Origin: Steinernema hermaphroditum
Taxonomy: Eukaryota > Nematoda > Chromadorea > Rhabditida > Steinernematidae
Direction of reading: 5' to 3'
Length of the DNA: 64,000 nt
Assembly (NCBI GenBank): GCA_030435675.1
Contig: CM059625.1
Span: 12,896,001 to 12,960,000 of the forward strand
Part shown: positions 1-11,449 of the stretch, in pieces
Position numbering within the stretch: position 1 is the first letter of the stretch
Layout: each line of letters begins with the position of its first letter
Program-made: the position numbers and the translations under genes
The notes under the pieces: model-generated
The model's input: only the letters and a program-made list of their open reading frames with translations
Told to the model about the DNA's origin: nothing
Database searches by the model: none

Positions 1-1672
1 GCATCCAGGCTGGATAACAAGGTTCAAACCATCAAAGACGACGTGACCAGGGCGTGTGGGATACGTGAAGGAAACGTCATTGAATCTAATTTCTCCCCAC
101 AGGCTGTGAAATGGAATTCGCTGATAACCGCCGTTTGTAGTCATCGGCATGAGGTTAATGAACTGAAGAAAGATAGACCATTAGGCGATATCAGCACACA
201 ACTAACCTCGAAAACTCGAGCCGCAGAAGTCCAGCCTTTCACAGCACTTCCGAACACAAGGGAGAGTTGTGACAGCGATTTCTGTATCGTTTGAGCCGTT
301 ACAAGAAAAGACATCAGTCCTCCAGGAGTCATCTCGTGATTGACAATGAGAACAGATCCTCCATAAAGTACAGAGAGAATCACGCCTAAATCATACACAC
401 ATACGCACTCTGCAAGAGAAATAATTAGTGCACACCATTGAGGAAGAAATTTGTTGCTCCTTGGAATAGGCCGATACCTAAGCCCAGCCGCTCATTAAGA
501 TTGCGAGTTTTTTCGATTTCCCGACCAAATAGCCTAAACAGAAAAGTAAAGTATAGTTCAGGTAGACGATGCTGACTAACGAAAGTTCGGCATCCTCCAT
601 GGCAAAAGCTTTCACGGTTCGAATGTTCGAAAACGCTTCGTCAGCGACCGCAGAAGCAACCGCATTCTGAGCCTGAGCGTGTTTACTCAATTCGCGAAGC
701 ACTGCTCCACACAATGTTCCAATGCCGATTACCACAGGGATAACACTAATGGTGAGCAAAGTCATCTGTGGTGATATCATTATGAGAGAACCAATGCAAC
801 CTCCAGTCTAAATTAATGAAACTGATATTATATATTCTCACATGACGAGTGCAACTTACTTGAGCAAATGTGCGAAGACCCTGAGAAACGGTCAATTTAA
901 AACAACTTTTGAATTCCTGAACGTCACCGTTTAGCCGAGCACTCAGTTCTCCCGTTCTTTGTGCGTCGTAGAAACTCATATCCTGGTGTAACAGACGATC
1001 GAAGAGCTGCATTCTCAAGTCGCTGGCCATGCGCTCGCCAAGAACAGAAAGGAATGCGATGTACGAGGCAGTGAGAAGAGCTTGAACCGCATAAAGTCCA
1101 ACAAGACGAAATGCGACTGGCTTCAACTCGGCAAGTGACAAATTTTCAGCCGATTCTTTTGCAATGTATCCTGCTATAACATTCACGAGCTGACCGAGTG
1201 TGATCGGTAACTGAATATTCACGACGGCGGCAAGGACTGCACTCTGAAAATACACATGAATTTCATGATCGCCTACCGAACTCACATACGATAACCGCTG
1301 CTAACAACCATGGAAAGTACGGCCGTAGAAGACGCCAAATTTCGCCAAATGTCAGCTTATATTCCGGCTGTGCACGGTATTCAGACAGTAAATGGTCACT
1401 TCTTTTTGTGACATGTCCGCCAGACTTACATTGCGCAAATCTAAAAAACGTATGTATCTACAATAAAAGAGAATAATAATTAACCTCAAAAGTGGAGCCG
1501 AAAAGCTAAGAGAAAGACCCGTTAAACGAAAAACTCGAAAAAGGTTGGTAGACTTAGCAGGTGTCCGCAGCCATTCTAAATTTCGGGAGGAAATGCTCTT
1601 CGTGATGGCCCGGAGAGTTGGATTCAACAGTAACTGAGAAGTTGTTTTCGACCGAATCAGTGACAGGAGCAT
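1..1672 (-). CDS. ABCB8: Mitochondrial ABC half transporter, ABCB8-like (partial, 3' part outside window)
   Basis: Half-size ABC transporter expected in the mitochondrial inner membrane, where ABCB8 is linked to iron export and the mitochondrial K-ATP channel. Translation starts at 1672. The first exon (to about 1490) encodes a Leu/Ser/Arg/Lys-rich, acid-poor presequence typical of mitochondrial import. Later exons carry the transmembrane domain with the family-typical stretches LGERMASDLRMQLFDRLL, GELSARLNGDVQEFKS and VADEAFSNIRTVKAFAMED. The last exon, 1-162, ends at the start of the nucleotide-binding domain (GEIRFNDVSFTYPTRPG); Walker A, signature and Walker B lie beyond the left edge. 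I could join the exons in frame across short GT-AG introns, e.g. 163-206, 386-435, and those near 540-590 and 810-860. The resemblance to vertebrate ABCB8 runs through every exon, so the call is firm. The gene is divergent from CFP1. Confidence 0.93.
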
Positions 1673-2288
1673 GATTATAGAGCATTCCTGAAATGCAGGA
1701 GATCAGAAATATCAAAGGTGGCATCTGCTAAGATTATTAAACGGCGATCGGAGTGTTAAGTAAACAGTAATGATGCATATTCTATCATGTTCGTCAATGC
1801 AGTAGTGAACATTAGCAAGTATTATCGTGACTTAACACTTAACAAGTAGAACGGATCATAATAAGACTGAAAATGCGCATAGGACGTAAGCTTTACACAC
1901 ATTCATGATGGCTTATTTATGATCAAGTAGGTCATTCTAATCAGTTGACTATAGCGGCGCAACAGAGAAACCGTCGGGTCACCAGCTCCAGCAAACTGAC
2001 ACATGATCACAACAGTGGCTCTAGCAGCGATACCCTGAATTTTTGCGCTCCGTATATTGTATTCTTTGAGAACACAATTCCAATTCGATGGAACGTTGGA
2101 TGTGAAATTCGGTAACTTCACAAATGAAGGACTTTCTGAAATAGTTATTACGCGGTTTAAAATCGGTTCCTCTTGAATAAGAATGCGCGTCTATTTATGG
2201 TCGCATTATATTGCACTTCGTGTATCTCGTAATTACGCGCATTGCATCGGTTTTCAGTTCAAGCTACGTCCCATTCGGTTCATTCATC
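1673..2288. other. Divergent intergenic region, ABCB8 / CFP1
   Basis: A 616-bp region between the start codons of two head-to-head genes, so it should hold both promoters. It is AT-rich. A 72-codon minus-strand open frame (1903-2121) lies here, but I recognise nothing in it and its neighbourhood is promoter DNA. No clear TATA box or repeat is visible. Confidence 0.5.
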
Positions 2289-4600
2289 ATGGCCGAAGTG
2301 GCGAAGCTTCGTGCTATGAAGTCCAAGCAAAAACTTGAGGAGAAGATGAAAACCGAAAAGAAGACTTATTGCCTCTGCGAATCCACCGACGACCAGCGTT
2401 TCATGATTCAATGTGACGAGTGCCAGATGTGGTATCACTGTGACTGCATGAATATTACTCGTACAATGGCTAAAAAGATCGAACATTACTACTGCCCGCC
2501 TTGCATAAGCAAAGACGCGAATCTGGCAATAGTCTACAAGCAGAAAATTGAACCGAAAAAGAAAGAAGTTATATCAAAAGAACGTTTCAAAGAGAGAGAA
2601 ATTGTTAAGCCCTACACCTACGAATCTTATTCTTCGAGCCCCGGTTATGACTACGATGCGAAACGGTGCAACCACTGCGCAGGTTGCCTTCGGATGAGTG
2701 ACTGTCTGAAGTGTGACAATTGTATTACCCATAGGAATCCTTGTCTTCGAAGAATCTGCATGCGCACTCCTCTGGTAGATTCATCGGAGTCGGAACCGGA
2801 ACTCTCTGATAAGGTAATCTCCTATCTATTTCCCCCATTACAGCATTTTCAATCAGGATGACGAAGCATACGTCTTACCAGCAAGTGCACAAGTAAAGCA
2901 AAATACCGGCGATTCGAAGCCAACTCCCGGAAAGCGAGGTCGGAAGAAAGGATGGCGAAAGAATCAGGTATCGCATTTCTCCTATTGCTCTTTTTTTGTG
3001 GCATGTAAGCTAAGTGTGGTTTTTGGCTGCGTTTCTTTTTTGTCCACGGCGCCGAGTAATTTTGCCACCGCACAAATGTGAAACAGAATTGCCGTGTGCT
3101 TGGTGATCAGAACTGTTTTAGGCTGATACTACGCCGAAGCCTGTGAAAGTTCCTGGTAAACGAGGACGACCATGCAAGAACGCGACTATTCCTGTTCAAA
3201 ACTCGGCCGATGTCAGTCCGTACTTTGTCCCGCCCCCGCCCACAGCTCCTATTGTACCACCTGCCGATCCCGTAGAAGAATGTTGGGGACCGCAATGTGG
3301 AGAATTTCGCAGACCGAATTCGAAGTACTGTTCCGATGAGTGCGGAATCGCGCTGGCGGAGCTGCGCCTACGCAAGTACCTTCCGGGTCTCCTCGATGAT
3401 TATTGGCGGAATCCACCTCGTAATCATATTGAAGCTGAGAAAAGGATTAAGGAAATAGACGACGAAGGCGACCGAACAAAGTTGCGAATTAAGGCGCTAA
3501 CAGAATATGCTGAACTCCTCGATGAGTGGAATAGGGTGAGCGTGGCATGGATTGTCTTGTATTTTATTGACCTTTTCAGACAGTTATGCAGGTTCCAGTT
3601 GATGAGGACTACGAGGCACTGAATAGTGGCGATGACTTTGTAAGTACCCAACTTATTTCGTTATTAATCAACTACTGTTTCAGGTGGTTCCATGTCAAAT
3701 TTGCTCGGCAGATGTAAATGTCAAAGGGCTTGTGAAGCACTTGGAACGTTGTTTCATTCGAGTAGAAAAGCAAATGTCGTTCGGTTCAGCATCCAAGGTA
3801 TTCACGGAGGGCGTAAATGCGTTATGAGCAAATGTATTTAGTACCCTCAAAATCCTCATAATATTTTTTGCGAAGAATACAACAAGACAAATAATACTTT
3901 CTGTAAGCGTCTTCGTATCGGCTGTCCCGAACATTACAAACCTTCGAAGGACGATGAGGATGCTGTAAGAGTTGTGCATCATAAGGTCGTTTTAAAGCTC
4001 TGCTTACAGATCTGTGGCTGTCCCAAAATTTGGTGGTCCGTTCCGTCACTGACACTGAGTGATCTCTTTGTCACTCGTGAGCAGCTCCTCGCAGGCGGGT
4101 ACTGCAAGAACAATCGGAAGCACTGTGAAGCCCATCGGCGATGGGATCAGTATGCAGCAGCATTAATCGACGTTGAAAGAGCGCGACATCTCTACCGTGC
4201 CGACGAACTAGTCGAGCAGAGAAGACTTATTACTATCGAGCAGAATCACAGAGGATGCGTCGTGGAATTGATGACGAATTTTACAAGCGTAACTTTACTC
4301 TCTGCAACGCGAACTCACAACTCAGTTTAGATTGTGGACAGTAATGATTTTTCCGATCTCCCTGCAAAGAATGTGAAGAACGATGAAAAACCGAAAGACC
4401 CTGTATTTCGGGTGCCCTACCCCGTTAGTCAGACAAGTGTGTTTTCTCAGAAATCAGGGGGACGTGGCTCTAGCAAAAGAAAAGGATCTCCAGGGATAAA
4501 AACGTACACTCAAGGCTCGGAGTACAACGAGGATGAGGTATTTATGATTATGCAATTAGGTCTTACCGATATCTTTAGGTTTACTTCGTTGGTACTTTGA
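2289..4600 (+). CDS. cfp-1: CFP1/CXXC1, CpG-binding subunit of SET1/COMPASS
   Basis: Nuclear chromatin protein that recruits the SET1/COMPASS H3K4 methyltransferase to promoters. I join eight exons (2289-2813, 2857-2967, 3122-3535, about 3580-3639, then four more to the stop at 4600) into roughly 630 residues, close to the usual length. In order: a PHD finger (YCLCESTDDQRFMIQCDECQ, then MWYHCDC and YYCPPC); a CXXC-type zinc finger (residues ~140-165); two AT-hook-like basic patches (KRGRKKGW, GKRGRPCK); the C-terminal CFP1 domain, with GPQCGEFRRPNSKYCSDECG, a CQIC...HLERC zinc-binding segment, the MSFGS motif and Cys/His pairs such as KRLRIGCPEH and YCKNNRKHCEAH. The CXXC finger lacks the usual KFGG-containing loop (see findings). 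Exon 2 works only from the acceptor at 2856, which keeps frame. An AATAAA lies at 4666, 65 nt past the stop. Phosphomannomutase follows 536 bp downstream on the same strand. Confidence 0.94.
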
Positions 4601-4665
4601 ATAATGACGACTCTTGAGTGATCTCTCACTTTGTACAGATTGGTTTACATTAACTTATGAGACAT

Positions 4666-4671
4666 AATAAA
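4666..4671 (+). terminator. Polyadenylation signal AATAAA after CFP1
   Basis: Canonical AATAAA hexamer 65 nt downstream of the CFP1 stop codon. It supports the stop at 4600 as the true end. The remaining 4672-5136 contains no recognisable gene. Confidence 0.6.
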
Positions 4672-5121
4672 TGGTTCATTCGTAGAGGGTGCTCGTTAAA
4701 ACTAATATATTTGGTTGTGTTCAGTCGGGATTTACACTATCTTATGAGGTAAATATTAACATGCTTTGGTTTGCACGACAGGAGACCCTTTGTTATAAAC
4801 TGTTTTGTCGTAACACAAATTGGCATTACCCGACATCATCACGCAAAAGCAATGCAATGTCGATTTGTGTTGTGGCAAAACAATTTATAACACGTCGATT
4901 GGGATGGAGACGTATGGTCCGACTGTCCGATTCCCGACGCGAAACGATCCCGCTCGCGGATAGGCCGACGAATGGAACGTGATTCAGTGTGACGCAATTG
5001 CTAGCTCGGCGGTTGTCGTATGTGATCCGCGTGTCCAGTCATTTCCGTTTTTGATGACCGTGTGGTGTTGGTCGGCGACTTTTCCTTTTCCCTTCGATTA
5101 CTGACGATCAGGTTCATTTCA

Positions 5122-5136
5122 GGTCTTCTTCTGGCG
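5122..5136 (+). promoter_or_regulatory. Possible splice-leader acceptor before phosphomannomutase
   Basis: The sequence TTTCAG, matching nematode 3' splice sites, ends about 14 nt before the ATG at 5137 and has no upstream coding exon. This is the usual arrangement of a trans-splice acceptor. Whether SL1, SL2 or no leader is used cannot be told from DNA alone. Confidence 0.4.
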
Positions 5137-6188
5137 ATGGAAATGAACGGTACCTCTATGAACGGCGCGCCTAAGAAACTTCTTCTCTTTGACGTCGATG
5201 GAACACTCACTCGTCCTCGCCAGGTTGGCATTTCCCTTTGTCAACGTATCACATGAGGCGTAATGTATTTCAGAAGATCACACCAGAAATGCGTGCGTTC
5301 ATGCAAGAAATCCGCAAAAAGGTGCCGATTGCCGTTGTCGGAGGATCGGACATCGCTAAAATTGTCGAACAACTTGGTGATTCTCTTGAAGACGGTAATC
5401 GATCTATACATGTAAATAGCGTACCAATAAGAACTACTTTAGTGCTTTCTCAATACGATTACGTTTTCTCCGAGAATGGCATGGTAGGATATCATGGAGA
5501 CAAGATGTATCCTGTCACTGTAAGAATGTGTATTTTGCATAACATCAACATTATAAGCCGATTTGTAGAACCTGGGAACATATTTCGGAGAGGAAAAACT
5601 CCAAAAAGTTGTTAACTTTTGCCTTAAGTACATGAGTGAAATTGAGCTCCCTGTCAAGTGTGGAAACTTCATCGAACGTCGTAATGTAAGTTGATGTACT
5701 ATTAACTAGATGTCATCGACACTGTTCAGGGAATGCTCAACGTCTCCCCTATTGGACGCAGCTGCTCCCAGAAGCAACGCGAAGAATTCAACGAATATGA
5801 CAAAGTGCATGGAATCCGCGAGAAGATGGTGAAAACGTTGGAGAAAGAGTTCGCGGAATACGGAATGAGATTTGTCATCGGTGGACAGATCAGTTTCGAT
5901 GTTTTCCCTGTTGGTTGGGACAAGACATATTGTCTGCAATACCTTGTTAAGGAGTTCAGCGATATCCATTTCTTTGGTGACAAGACCTCTCCCGTAAGTA
6001 ATTTATTCCATCATTATTTCAACAATGTGTCGTTCTGTCACAATGAAAGTGATAATCTAGGAGATATATTTCCGGCATTATAGGGTGGTAATGACTACGA
6101 CATCTTCATTGACAAGCGGGTGACTGGACATACGGTTACTGGGCCTGACGACACGAAGGTGCAGCTGACGGAACAGGTCATGCAGTAG
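5137..6188 (+). CDS. PMM2: Phosphomannomutase (eukaryotic PMM1/PMM2 type)
   Basis: Cytosolic HAD-superfamily enzyme that interconverts mannose-6-phosphate and mannose-1-phosphate, supplying GDP-mannose for N-glycosylation and GPI anchors. The HAD motif [11 protein letters not shown], lies near residue 15 with both catalytic aspartates. [53 protein letters not shown] and [13 protein letters not shown] are family landmarks, the last being the Mg-binding region. About six exons join in frame: the exon beginning at 5273 follows the first intron, 'gaagacG' joins to 'TGctttct', and [10 protein letters not shown] opens the last exon. The stop is at 6186-6188. Total length is near the usual 250 residues. 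A second in-frame Met lies two codons after the chosen start. The gene is intact. Confidence 0.95.
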
Positions 6189-6459
6189 AATCTATCACTA
6201 TTCTAATTTATCGTTTTAATTTATTTATGTTAGCTGTATTTATTGTCATGATAAGTACCAAGTGTTCTATGGACGGTGATATCTTTCAGTGTTCGTCGCG
6301 ACTATACATGTACGCGTAGGCACTTGTCAGTTACGATTTTTGGTCTGGATCAACAATAAGGGGCGTTAGGACGGCCTAACTGTTACCTGGTGAGAGCCAG
6401 TGCCACACAGGACACGTGATACAAAATGGAGGGAGATTACGAAGTACCATTTCTAACTG

Positions 6460-6760
6460 ACAAGGGAACGGTCAATCATGCAACTCTAAGGTCGGCACTC
6501 ACCTAGGCCTACCGTTCGCCCTAGGTGAGTGTATAAACTGTGCAAAATACTAGGTGCCCTATGAACACTTTCCAAACCAAACAAAATTGTGAGTTTAAGT
6601 ATACATTGGGTCATTTGGGAATCATCGGTGAGAAACGATGCTAGTGAGAAAGCCTCTTTTGACGGACATAGAGCGCGTTAGGGCACCTAGTATTTTGCAC
6701 TGTTAATACACCCACCTTTTGCCCCTAGTCTTAGAGTTGGATGATTGACCGTTCCCTTGT
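6460..6760. mobile_element. MITE-like palindromic element (~301 bp)
   Basis: Terminal inverted repeats of 31 nt (6460-6490 and 6730-6760) match at 30 of 31 positions, beginning ACAAGGGAACGGTCAATCAT. A second internal inverted pair of 22 nt (6540-6561 and 6679-6700) is perfect, beginning GTGCAAAATACTAGG. A smaller hairpin (ACTCACCTAGG / CCTAGGTGAGT, 6497-6507 and 6520-6530) lies inside the left arm only. There is no coding frame. This is the architecture of a non-autonomous DNA transposon of the foldback or MITE type. I could not see a convincing target-site duplication, so the superfamily is open. Confidence 0.75.
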
Positions 6761-7048
6761 GGGCAAAATTGTAAGCACTGTGTATGTGACATCCGCCTCC
6801 CTACTCTCCGGGCGGGTCCGGAAACGAACATGTGACTAAAGTTTTCTTCTGATTTAAAGCGAACATGAAATTGGACGCACACGTAAAGTAAGAGAACAAT
6901 AAAGTAATCTAGCCATAGTGCCGCGCCAGAATATCACATCAACCTCTGCATTTCATTCTAACCCCAAGGAGAATTTATGGCAACTGCTAAGGTCTAAGCG
7001 AGTCTAGTTATAGGATCGTATATTATCAATTAACAAACATAAATCACA

Positions 7049-7452
7049 TTAATTTGCGATGTAGAGTCCGGACGAGGTACAGCTTTGACCAGAGTAGTGC
7101 CACCGGACTGCACCGGGGTGCGTGATGAACGTGCCCTTCAGGTGCGTCAGATTCGCCTTTTTTATCTGAAAGTGGCGATGTTAGTGTAGATATTGGAGCA
7201 TCAACGCATACATTACGAAGACACCACATCCCAGCATCGTAGTTGAGCCGGATGTGATGAATCCTGTTTTTGAAGTCTAACCCGTAATACGTGTACAAAC
7301 ACGGCGTAGCGTGCTTTCCCAACCTCCGTTTTGCGCCGGATGACGTCGCCATCCAGCTTGAGCAGCTTCTTGATTTCTTCGCGCGGCATCCGGATACCAC
7401 GGGTTGAGAGGCTGGTTGGAGAGGAAGTGAGAGACGGGGCCATTTGCGGCAT
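7049..7452 (-). pseudogene. Free-standing SH2-domain gene remnant, frameshifted
   Basis: The minus strand encodes most of an SH2 phosphotyrosine-binding domain, in two frames. From the Met at 7452, RGIRMPREEIKKLLKLDGD then VIRRKTEVGKARYAV matches the start of an SH2 domain as found in nematode Fer/Fps-like kinases, with VIRR where FLVR is usual. The next segment, YYGLDFKNRIHHIRLNYDAG then MWCLRN, lies in another frame about ten residues later. A 45-bp GT-AG intron then joins in phase to IKKANLTHLKGTFITHPG and the stop at 7049. No kinase domain follows. One small indel near 7290-7300 explains the break; a sequencing error or a missed intron are alternatives. The SH2 assignment is pattern-based, so moderate. 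Confidence 0.5.
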
Positions 7453-10400
7453 AGCGGGATCACCCGGGCGGTGTTTCGGCTAAGGAAGAACGACGAATGT
7501 CGGTTGTGCGGTTCTCGCTCTTTAAATAAGCAACAATTAGACTTCGACGAGTAAATGAGACATAAGTGATTTGATGAGACACAAGCGGTTTACGGACAGA
7601 CAAACATAGGGCATGTTAGGGGCCAGGTACGTCTCTACAACGATCAAACGAGTAGTAAGTATGAGCATATCTTATGTTGTTTTGTAACATGGCATTCGCT
7701 GCAAGTAATCATATCGTATTAATCGTAACTCTGCTATCTTCACTTAAAAGCATATCATAAACTTTGGAGAAGAAATGTGAACGTGGAACTCGTTCGCTAT
7801 CGCCTCCTCTTCAACGTACCCCATGATGTGTTCATTTTCATAGGGGATTAAAAAGAATATTGCTTGTTAGCAACTAGGAGACCATCGCTATCTAAATAAG
7901 GAACCACAGTTGTATCGTGCTCATGATATTTCGGGTGATACACACTTCAAGGTCGAGCAATATACAGGATTGCACGTCATCATGAACTGTTTCTTTCTAA
8001 AGGATGTTATTTACATTTAGGATAGACGATTTCCTTAATGCCCAATTGAAGTGACTGACATGTGATCTTTGAGAGGGGATGAACTGTTTGCATACGGACT
8101 ACAGGCATCTTAGACGCTTAATCCGCTGATTTTCCGCTCCAATTGACGGACAGTGCAAGACGGACAAGTTGAGAACGGATGTGTTGACACCATGGTGGAC
8201 AAGGCGTTTCGCGTTCATCTCTTCTTCTCGCACTCTTTTCAAATGGAGCTGTTAAACCGAACCTCTCGGATTATGACCGCTCCGCAGATTTGGGCATAAT
8301 TGATGTGTCTCTTTGTCTCTCTTTGTCTCTCAAAGTTGCCTAAACTGATTTGATTTCCGTGGAAGGGCAAATTGTAAATTACATCAGTTTAAACAAGGAC
8401 GCTTAGGTTGAGCGAGAAGCCGGAGGCCAAATTTGCTTTCCGAAAGGGAAGAGAGATTGATTACCGACCATTTCTCCCACGCTTTGCATATCTCGTTTTC
8501 ACCACCAGCTAACAAGGTCTCCCACCTGCGCGCCCCTTGCGCGAAGCGGCGCGCTCTCTAGAGTGTACTGTAGTACGGGCCCACCCGTGTCGTCGCTTCC
8601 TTTTATCTCTCTTTGACATCAGCCGACCTATAAGTGCTGATTTATGAGGCTGGCTCGATGTGTAGACGAGTAAGTCGCGGTGCGCGACTTAACTTCGTTT
8701 ACGTTATCAAATCAAACGCGAATAATCATAATCATTGCCGCGTCGCACTCCTGCTGTCTCAACTGACTCGGCTGGATTCGTTGTTGCCCTCCGTTCGGAT
8801 GACCCACCGATCGCCGTGCGGAGTCGTGTCCTTATCGATGTAAGTGATGATGAGGGGAAGATGCTTGTGCGGCCCGCTCGCCCGTTTGATTAACTGCCCC
8901 TACTGGTTGTTGCTACGCTGAACTAGCACCTAGGGGCTTCTCGGCTTGTTTCCTCCCATTTATCGTTGTTATTTCAATCACTTCATTGGCCGACTCGTTC
9001 CGTTCGCACCTCCGCCGAGAATCTCGGCTTCCCAGGGAACGCCAATCTCCTTTTCGGATCGTTCCCGCGCACCCTTGTCGGCGCCTCAGCTAAAATGTTT
9101 TGAGAAGTTCAATGCGTCAATCGACAACCGCAATGTATTCCTCGCCCCACGGGCCATTGACCACCTGGCAAACATGCCAATATTCGATTTGGTTTGATCA
9201 TTGTTTGCTTTCTGTGAATCACTTTACGGATCCGAGTAGTCGGAGGTTTGACAGCGCCACCGAAGACACCGAGGATTGGCGGTTCGACAAAGACGTCGCG
9301 ATGCGTCAAAAACAGTGAATAGCCGAGGGCACAAAGGCGGCGACAGCGGTTCTGTCACCTATGTTGCATATTTGCATAAATTTACGGTCCCGTCTCGGCG
9401 AAGAAAAATTTTTTGTCAGTACTACCGGCGAGGGGCGGACACCTGCTCCCGAGGAGGTCGACGCTCAGCCGCGCGATGCCTTGTGGCACGCGTTCGCGTA
9501 CGGACTTAATTATAGTTATTAAAATGAGCGGTCTAATGAGGCTGCACCGAGCAGCAACGCCCTCTGATAGCTCTCCAGAAGACAATATTGAGGACCCTAT
9601 CTTTTGAATATCATTGAATTTAAGTAGCGACATATCCATATCCTATCTTATTTTCTATTTTGAGAGTCGATTCCATGAATGCGCGTTTATCTACGAACTG
9701 CTTGGTTGTTGCATACTGAGTAATTGCTGAATCACTTACAATGTTTTTGTCTCGCCACTTAAGGACTTCTGTCTCGTAGCTTACTTATTATCTCGTGAAA
9801 GTGGCGTACTTCGGGGATTACTGTAAAATGAACAAAAGACTTCGGCATTTGTCGCCAATGATGAATCAGAGTTTCACATGACAAACGAAAACACCAACCG
9901 CAACTTCTTTCTTTTCTTTGTTCTACGTCTTTCATCGCGACACCCGGCTTTTGTTTCGCTTTTATCCTTTGACTACCATAGAAAGGTTCTTTTCTAACAG
10001 TCACTTACTTGGGAAGTGACATCTGAATACGACCGTGTTCAAACAGAAAGGACTGAGGAAAAGCCGTCATTTTATCGATGATTGTCTGGGAAATAACATT
10101 GTGCTGTTAAGGGATTTCTTGCCGTAATAGCTTACATGAGCTCTACACAACCGAAAAATCTTTTTCTTCTTCAAATTTCATGTTTTAATTGCATAGTTCT
10201 AAGAGTAGTACGGCCAAACTCGGCCAGACTTTGGTTCACTAATGGTTTTAATAGCAGTCAAAACAGAAAAGTGATAACCAAATGAAAATTTCAGAGAAAA
10301 GTGTTCTCAGAGAACGAGGAGTCTCTGCCTGACAAATTACAGGAAATGACTCTTGACATGAAAACAGCCTACCAGAAAGCTGATCACATACATCACTTAC

Positions 10401-11449
10401 ACCACATTTACGCCCTTTTCGGCATTCGTGTTTGCGTCCGATCGCATAAAACGTACATTTGTGAAACCGTGTACCGGAGTCCAAGTGGCGCGCGTCCTGT
10501 CCTGTTGTCATAAAACAGCGAACAAAATGTGAGCATTGCTTCCTGTGCGCGTCCATCCTCGAACGTTCCCGACGGCACGCCGAGGGGTGCCATCGGAGTA
10601 GTGAGTGCGAAACCGATTGTTCGAACAAATCTGCTGAGCTGGGAATCACGGCCTTTTCCCATTCAGCTCGCACGTGGAAGACCGTTCACCTGTTGTTGTC
10701 CTGGGAATGTGGCCCTAATGGCGTGCAATTCGCATATTTCGCGCAGCAAGTAGTTTTCGGTGGGCGCCATCGTTTGCTGCAGAAGCCGAACGAGCAACTG
10801 TGCTTTGGACGATCTGCAGAACAACGGCCGATTCGTTCGCGCGTTCGTGAAGAGATACATATCTGATTTATTCACTTGCCTAATGGATGTCCCTAGCTAA
10901 ACAGCGGCTTATTTATTGCTTTTATACAATGACAAAACATAGTTCGACGAGTGAGTGGACTACATTCGGCTAATTAATTATGCCGATGTCAGTCTGCAGA
11001 CTTTCTAACCTCTCCAACCGACAACGCAATCGCTCATCGGCAACTGTTCCGCCGCTCACTTATTATGCAACTTGGAGATTAGCTAAAAAAAGTGTTTCTT
11101 TTTTGTCCGTTTTTGTGGTGCCATTATTTATTAAGCGATTAGTCCCTCTTTGATGTTGTTGGCACTAGCCACTCGCTTTCGCCCGATCGCGCTCGGGCAC
11201 TCTCAGGGTCCGCCAGTGACCGCCTTCGTCATCCTCTCCCGACTCCGCCCGTCGCCGGTGGTCGTTCTCACTCGAGCACAGTCTCCTCAGCGGATTTATG
11301 CCCTGCGCTCCTCCTCATTACCTGAACATATCTGGCCATTTGTCCTTCGCCGGTTTGATCCCCTCGTGACCATAAAGCCACCCCGTTCCCTTCTGAATGT
11401 CTCTTCAATTAACCTCTTCCGCTCCCTTTCAGACGGTCGACTTTTCACA
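7453..11449. other. Non-coding region upstream of ephrin (~4 kb)
   Basis: I see no supported gene. Several open frames of 60-140 codons exist on both strands (e.g. 10248-10673 minus), but none has a family signature or partners across introns. A short tandem stretch of TCTCTTTG units lies at about 8306-8331. The stretch 11150-11430 is C/T-rich and ends in CCCTTTCAG about 19 nt before the ephrin ATG, a likely trans-splice acceptor. The most plausible role is the ephrin promoter and distal regulatory DNA. Confidence 0.45.
8306..8331. repeat. Short TCTCTTTG tandem repeat
   Basis: Three consecutive TCTCTTTG-type units on the plus strand within non-coding DNA. Confidence 0.7.

Noticed and set aside
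1903..2121. 72-codon minus-strand frame preceded by a TTTCAG-like acceptor
   Set aside because: No recognisable family, no partner exon, and it sits in the short promoter region between two divergent genes.
10248..10673. 141-codon minus-strand open frame with many Cys/His
   Set aside because: The plus strand is also open over much of it. There is no zinc-finger spacing, no splice partners and no family match; probably chance.
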